From DASSWB01 sp035705495 (GTDB lineage: Bacteria; Bacteroidota; Bacteroidia; Flavobacteriales; Flavobacteriaceae): a stretch of 38,423 bases of DNA. Position 1 is the stretch's first letter, and every line of letters begins with the position of its first letter. Below are positions 34,681-38,423 of this stretch, piece after piece. Position numbers and translations under genes: made by a program. The stretch is taken from contig DASSWB010000067.1 of assembly GCA_035705495.1 (NCBI GenBank), forward strand, positions 1-38,423, read 5' to 3'. Below the pieces are notes generated by a model that did not search any database, had not been told where the DNA came from, and saw only the letters and a list, made by a program, of their open reading frames with translations.

Positions 34681-35559
34681 ATGAAAGAGAAAAAGAAATT
34701 ACCTGCGAGCAAAAATAATTACAAACCTTCTACCATTTTAATTCTGGTTTTAAGCCTTATTGGTTTTACCGGTATCGCTTCTTATAAACCTGCTCCCTCA
34801 ACTGGCAATTCGAATGATTTTTTTGAAAAGAAAAACGCAAACACCTCGCTTGAAAAAGACGAGCTATTGGAGGAGTTTGAAGAAAGTCTAGCAGAAAACA
34901 CGAGTGAAAATTCGAGATTGGAAAGTATGCTTGGTTTCTATCAAAATCATCTATTTGGTATTGATGTTTCTCACTACCAAGGTAAAATTGATTGGGATGA
35001 ATTGGAATTTATAAAAGACAGCGTACCGGTGAGTTTTACTTTTATGCGTGCCAGTGTGGGAAAAGATACCAAGGACAAACATTTTGCATTTAACTGGAAA
35101 GCGGCAGAATCAAAATCTATTGCACGTGGTGCTTACCATTATTACCGACCTGATGAAAACTCTACCTTACAAGCGAACAACTTCATAAACAGCGTAACAT
35201 TGACCGCAGGCGATTTGCCCCCAGTATTGGATATTGAAGCACTTCCAAAAAGACAGTCTATTTCTTCTTTAAGAAAAGGAATTACCAACTGGCTGAATAT
35301 TATTGAAAAACATTATGGTGTGCAGCCAATTATCTATACAGGTGATACCTTTTACAAGCATTACTTGGCGGGACATGGTTTTGACGAATATACCTTTTGG
35401 ATCGCCAACTATAATCCGGTTGCTCAACCAGAATGTTCTAATTGGGATATCTGGCAGTTTTCCATGGAAGGAAGAATCGCGGGAATAAACCATGACGTTG
35501 ATCTAAACGTTTTTAACGGTGACAGTTTAAAACTTCAAACGCTAAGAATTCCTAGTTAA
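34681..35559 (+). CDS. GH25 family lysozyme, membrane-anchored
   Basis: 292 residues. A basic N-terminus and one hydrophobic helix (about 18-34) make it an inner-membrane-anchored or secreted protein, followed by a charged linker of about 50 residues (38-88). The GH25 domain starts LFGIDVSHYQGKIDWDE (D95), contains FTFMRASVG, ARGAYHYYRP, the catalytic pair in PVLDIEAL (D184, E186), GVQPIIYTG, and ends with the WDIWQFSMEGRIAGI and DVDLNVFNG elements typical of N-acetylmuramidases of this family. It should cut peptidoglycan. It is a single gene with its own terminator. Confidence 0.94.
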   Translation: MKEKKKLPASKNNYKPSTILILVLSLIGFTGIASYKPAPSTGNSNDFFEKKNANTSLEKDELLEEFEESLAENTSENSRLESMLGFYQNHLFGIDVSHYQGKIDWDELEFIKDSVPVSFTFMRASVGKDTKDKHFAFNWKAAESKSIARGAYHYYRPDENSTLQANNFINSVTLTAGDLPPVLDIEALPKRQSISSLRKGITNWLNIIEKHYGVQPIIYTGDTFYKHYLAGHGFDEYTFWIANYNPVAQPECSNWDIWQFSMEGRIAGINHDVDLNVFNGDSLKLQTLRIPS

Positions 35560-35579
35560 TTATTTGGTTATATTAAACG

Positions 35580-35610
35580 AAAAAACCACTTCTGAACGAA
35601 GTGGTTTTTT
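35580..35610. terminator. Bidirectional terminator between the lysozyme and desaturase genes
   Basis: AAAAAACCACTTC and GAAGTGGTTTTTT form a perfect 13-bp stem with a TGAAC loop. It is 21 nt after the lysozyme stop and 19 nt from the convergent desaturase stop. Confidence 0.95.
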
Positions 35611-35628
35611 ATTTTGGTAATATCTTAT

Positions 35629-36630
35629 TTAAATCCTACCGTTGGCTTCAACCCATTTGAATTTGTGTTGATCCTGCGGAATACTTATTCTCTCGGCAAT
35701 CCTTGTCATTCTTGCTGGTAGATGCATAAGATAGTCGCGCGCCTTTTCAGCTTCATCGGTCAAAGAGGTAATTTTATCAATTTCCCAATATTCATTTAAT
35801 TTTTGAAGGATATCAATATAATCCAAGGTGGTATAAACACCTAATCGTTGTGCGGCATTGGAAAAATTTTCAAAAGCCGCAGCAATATCTTGACCGGATT
35901 CCCGAATAAACTGTGCGGGCATTACAATCTTCTTTTTCATCATGTCCTGAAAAGCGAGCATCATTTCACTGGGGTCATATTCAAAAATGATTTTCACGAA
36001 CTCTCGATAAGCCAAATGGTGTCGCATTTCATCACCTGCAATAATATTGCACATTTTCGCGAGCATTTTATTGCCTTTCTTTTTGGCCAGTTGCCCAACT
36101 CTTTTATGCGAAATATTGGTCGCCAATTCCTGAAAACTGGTATAAATGAAGTTTCTGTACGGATCTCTTCCTGTTCCTATATCAAATCCATCACTAATAA
36201 GATACTGGGTTGTTTTTTCAATTTCGCGCATGTTAACCCTCCCGGAGAGATACAAATATTTATTCAGCGTATCCCCGTGACGGTTTTCTTCGCCGGTCCA
36301 ATGTCTAATCCATTTTGACCACCCGCTGCCTTGACCTTTTGAACCATGTTGCTCTACGCCTTCCATATCCATCAACCAAGATTCATAAGTTGGAAGTGCT
36401 TCTTCCGTAACCATATCGGCGACTAGTACTACCCAAAAATCATATTCCAATTCTTTGGCCTCTTCTCTTATTTGATGAATTTCATCCATAAAATTCTCCT
36501 GTTGCAAATTGGGCAATAAATCTGTGGGTTGCCATACCTCTTCTATGGGAATAAGGTATTTATCCACAAATTCATCGATTGATTTTTCGACGGTTTTCAT
36601 TACTTCCAATCTCACGTTCTGTAACGCCAT
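35629..36630 (-). CDS. Acyl-ACP desaturase (diiron, plant stearoyl-ACP type)
   Basis: 333 residues, soluble. It should insert a cis double bond into acyl-ACP, using a diiron centre. The ligand motifs EENRHG (114-119) and DEMRHH (200-205) are both present, with TEEALPTY (75-82) and FQELATNISH around E168 completing the four-helix bundle ligands. The N-terminal DLLP segment resembles the plant enzymes. Chain length and position of the double bond cannot be read. It is a single gene, and the 151-bp gap upstream shows no gene. Confidence 0.9.
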   Translation of the reverse strand: MALQNVRLEVMKTVEKSIDEFVDKYLIPIEEVWQPTDLLPNLQQENFMDEIHQIREEAKELEYDFWVVLVADMVTEEALPTYESWLMDMEGVEQHGSKGQGSGWSKWIRHWTGEENRHGDTLNKYLYLSGRVNMREIEKTTQYLISDGFDIGTGRDPYRNFIYTSFQELATNISHKRVGQLAKKKGNKMLAKMCNIIAGDEMRHHLAYREFVKIIFEYDPSEMMLAFQDMMKKKIVMPAQFIRESGQDIAAAFENFSNAAQRLGVYTTLDYIDILQKLNEYWEIDKITSLTDEAEKARDYLMHLPARMTRIAERISIPQDQHKFKWVEANGRI

Positions 36631-36781
36631 ACGCTTTAATTTTAGTGAATTTTCTAAATTGAAAAATCAACTATTGAGTTCATTCAGATCAACCATTTAA
36701 AAACCACAAAGATCTTAAGGTTGAACGTTAAATAATCCCCAAAGATAGGAAGTTGATTGGAGAAAAAAATCTAAATAATTC

Positions 36782-37510
36782 TTAATTTCTCCCGTTCTCG
36801 TCTGGGTACAGCTCAAAGACGGGTTCACTTTGCCATATTTGCTTGGTTTCCACGTCAATAGCAGATAACTTTCCTTTAAAAGCAGCGCCGGTATCCACGT
36901 TCCAAACATTTATGATATTTACCGGTTTTGTTTTGCCTATTCTGGAAACTGGCGTATGCCCAATATAGATTTCGTTGAATAACTGAAGCCGTTTCGGGAA
37001 TTTTTGGTCTGAAGCATCCAAATTTGGATCCATCGAGAGCAGCATTTCCCATAATGTTCGGTCCCAGTATAAAACAACCTTGTTATACTCTTTTTCCGGT
37101 CCACCCTGATTGGTAAATCCCGCATGCAAAAATAATCGGTTCTTGCCGTCTATGTAATAATTGAGCATTTGTTCGAAAAAATGAAGATGTGCCAGTTTTT
37201 CAGTTTCAGAAAAATCACGATAAGCGTCTATACTTGTTTGCCCGCCGTGTTGCAGCCACTGTTCATTTAATTCGCCTGTTTTGAGCCAAGTATAGGTTAG
37301 ATCGTCATGGTTTCCCCTCAAAAAAATACAGGAATTTTGTTGGCTCAATTTTATCAGATAGGAAACCACGTTTGCCGAATCGCTCCAGCCGTCAACGTAA
37401 TCGCCCATAAAAATAAATTGATCCTTCGGTGCGACTTCAATCCTTTCCAGTAATTGCACAAGCGCTTTTAATCCGCCGTGAATATCCCCTATTGCTATTG
37501 TTCTGCTCAT
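36782..37510 (-). CDS. Calcineurin-like metallophosphatase (Ser/Thr phosphatase 1 / ApaH-like)
   Basis: 242 residues. The dimetal phosphoesterase motifs are in order: GDIHG (8-12), GDYVDG (36-41), GNHDD (66-70), then the His residues in LFLHAGF and YIGHTP. This is the PP1-like bacterial phosphatase group, which includes protein Ser/Thr phosphatases and Ap4A hydrolase relatives; the substrate is not readable. The start overlaps the stop of the upstream gene by 4 nt (ATGA), so the two are coupled. Confidence 0.92.
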   Translation of the reverse strand: MSRTIAIGDIHGGLKALVQLLERIEVAPKDQFIFMGDYVDGWSDSANVVSYLIKLSQQNSCIFLRGNHDDLTYTWLKTGELNEQWLQHGGQTSIDAYRDFSETEKLAHLHFFEQMLNYYIDGKNRLFLHAGFTNQGGPEKEYNKVVLYWDRTLWEMLLSMDPNLDASDQKFPKRLQLFNEIYIGHTPVSRIGKTKPVNIINVWNVDTGAAFKGKLSAIDVETKQIWQSEPVFELYPDENGRN

Positions 37511-38423
37511 GAACTGTATTTTATTTTCCTGAAAATCCGCATGACCTCTTTATAGACAGCATATATTTTTTCATTATAATTTTTTAAAACTATTTTCGAT
37601 TCGTCCAATTTTTCTTTTGCTTCTGAAAAATTATTGAAATAACAAATTAAATAGGTTGCAGGCAAATTGTTTAAATCCATTTCTTCGTTTGCGGAAAGTG
37701 GGATTTTCTTTTTTAGTTTTTCCAGAATTGCATTGTTGCTATTGTAAATATGATGCAAGGTTTTTTTGTCGAATTGAGGCGCCTCAAAGAGAATCTTGTT
37801 CAGGATTTCATAATTTCCATTTTCCTGAAACTGAATTTTCACTTCTTCCAAAGGATAATATTTATAAGATCCGGCAAGTCCTAAATGAACGTACTCCACA
37901 ATTTGAAAAACATCATCATCAATAGAAATACTTACTTCATCCAATTCAGAATAGAACAATTTCACTTGCTCATTGATAAGTTCGATATCAACACGCGAAT
38001 AATAAACCTGATCTTTCACCCACTTTTCCTTCCCTGCCCAACAAACCACGAAATATTCCTTGAAAACTTTGTACTGCGGATTAAAATCTTTTCTTTTTTT
38101 TCTGAAATCAAAAACACCATCAAGCGTTAACTCAATATTATTTTGGGAATGGTTTTCAATTGCCGAAACGATTTCCGAATTTATATTTTTTGATTCTGAA
38201 AAATTTTCTTTTGGCAGACTAATACTGCCTTCCCGAACAAAGCGCGTTCCCGCGGAATACTTCCAAATATTCTTTTTCAAAACACAAATTTGCACTCCAT
38301 TAGGTCTGATGGTTATGAGTCCGACAACCAAATTTTCGGGAAGATGTGGAAACGGGATGTTCTCATAAATCACCCGCGGTGGATTTTCTATGTAAGCATT
38401 TACCAAATTCTGAATTTTACTAT
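37507..38423 (-). CDS. Unknown protein, N-terminus cut by window edge, coupled to the phosphatase
   Basis: The frame is open to the window edge (at least 304 residues). A TTG at 38404-38406 exists, but the codons before it (…SKIQN) read smoothly into VNAYIENPPRVIYEN, so the real start is probably outside the window. I recognise no domain. The first 170 residues are beta-rich (LVVGLITIRPNGVQICVL; YFVVCWAGKEKW); the last 90 are helical and Lys/Glu-rich. There is no signal peptide in the visible part. It overlaps the phosphatase gene by 4 nt on the same strand, suggesting a functional link. Confidence 0.8.
   Translation of the reverse strand, partial: SKIQNLVNAYIENPPRVIYENIPFPHLPENLVVGLITIRPNGVQICVLKKNIWKYSAGTRFVREGSISLPKENFSESKNINSEIVSAIENHSQNNIELTLDGVFDFRKKRKDFNPQYKVFKEYFVVCWAGKEKWVKDQVYYSRVDIELINEQVKLFYSELDEVSISIDDDVFQIVEYVHLGLAGSYKYYPLEEVKIQFQENGNYEILNKILFEAPQFDKKTLHHIYNSNNAILEKLKKKIPLSANEEMDLNNLPATYLICYFNNFSEAKEKLDESKIVLKNYNEKIYAVYKEVMRIFRKIKYSS

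Noticed and set aside
36766..36778. ATCTAAATAA near the metallophosphatase as a third iron operator
   Set aside because: Only a half-site; the other arm is missing and it lies at the 3' end of a gene, not in a promoter.

Overview
The window is AT-rich chromosomal DNA of a member of the Bacteroidota, most likely Flavobacteriaceae. The evidence is a type IX secretion C-terminal sorting domain on an M36 protease, a TonB-dependent receptor with an N-terminal carboxypeptidase-like domain, DUF3078, DUF3109 and SYLF proteins, TAnnTTTG-type promoter boxes, and a general lack of strong Shine-Dalgarno sequences. I cannot name the genus. I see no prophage, integrase, CRISPR array, insertion sequence or rRNA. 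Two tRNA genes are present: Leu-CAA and Arg-CCT.

Layout. (1) 1-3762, minus strand: prs and rplY, a strong terminator, then pth, ribF and a truncated HTTM membrane protein. (2) 4057-12814: two convergent two-gene units that each end in a secreted caspase-fold protease. On the plus strand a lipoprotein precedes a 1457-residue beta-propeller/caspase protein. On the minus strand a secreted protein with a barrel-like C-terminus precedes a 655-residue metacaspase-like protease. (3) 13037-17267: tRNA-Leu, a PepSY membrane protein, a REP-like repeat and a TonB-dependent siderophore receptor. The receptor promoter lies between two near-identical 23-bp palindromes, probably iron-responsive operators. 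(4) 17388-22115: HupE/UreJ-like protein, dCMP deaminase, S41 protease, then on the minus strand MarC, a small membrane protein and a short FAD-dependent oxidoreductase, then a DUF3109 protein. (5) 22283-27526: nrdB, nrdA, a terminator, a second REP-like repeat, and dgt. (6) 27632-38423: M36 metalloprotease, DUF3078 protein, dxs, tadA, SYLF protein, tRNA-Arg, GH25 lysozyme, acyl-ACP desaturase-like protein, a metallophosphatase and a truncated unknown gene.

Most of the window is housekeeping: PRPP and flavin synthesis, translation, isoprenoids, and a dNTP group of dCMP deaminase, ribonucleotide reductase and dGTPase. The least ordinary part is the double caspase locus. Both proteases keep their His/Cys dyad and carry export signals, so they should act outside the cytoplasm. 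One has a propeller-like segment of about 320 residues inserted within its caspase fold. The four proteins of the locus share S/T-R-G tripeptides that could be cleavage sites, which is a hypothesis only. Several upstream-extended reading frames (pth, dgt, dxs, tadA, MarC, the oxidoreductase, HupE) are corrected here to internal starts. All assignments come from reading the sequence without database searches.
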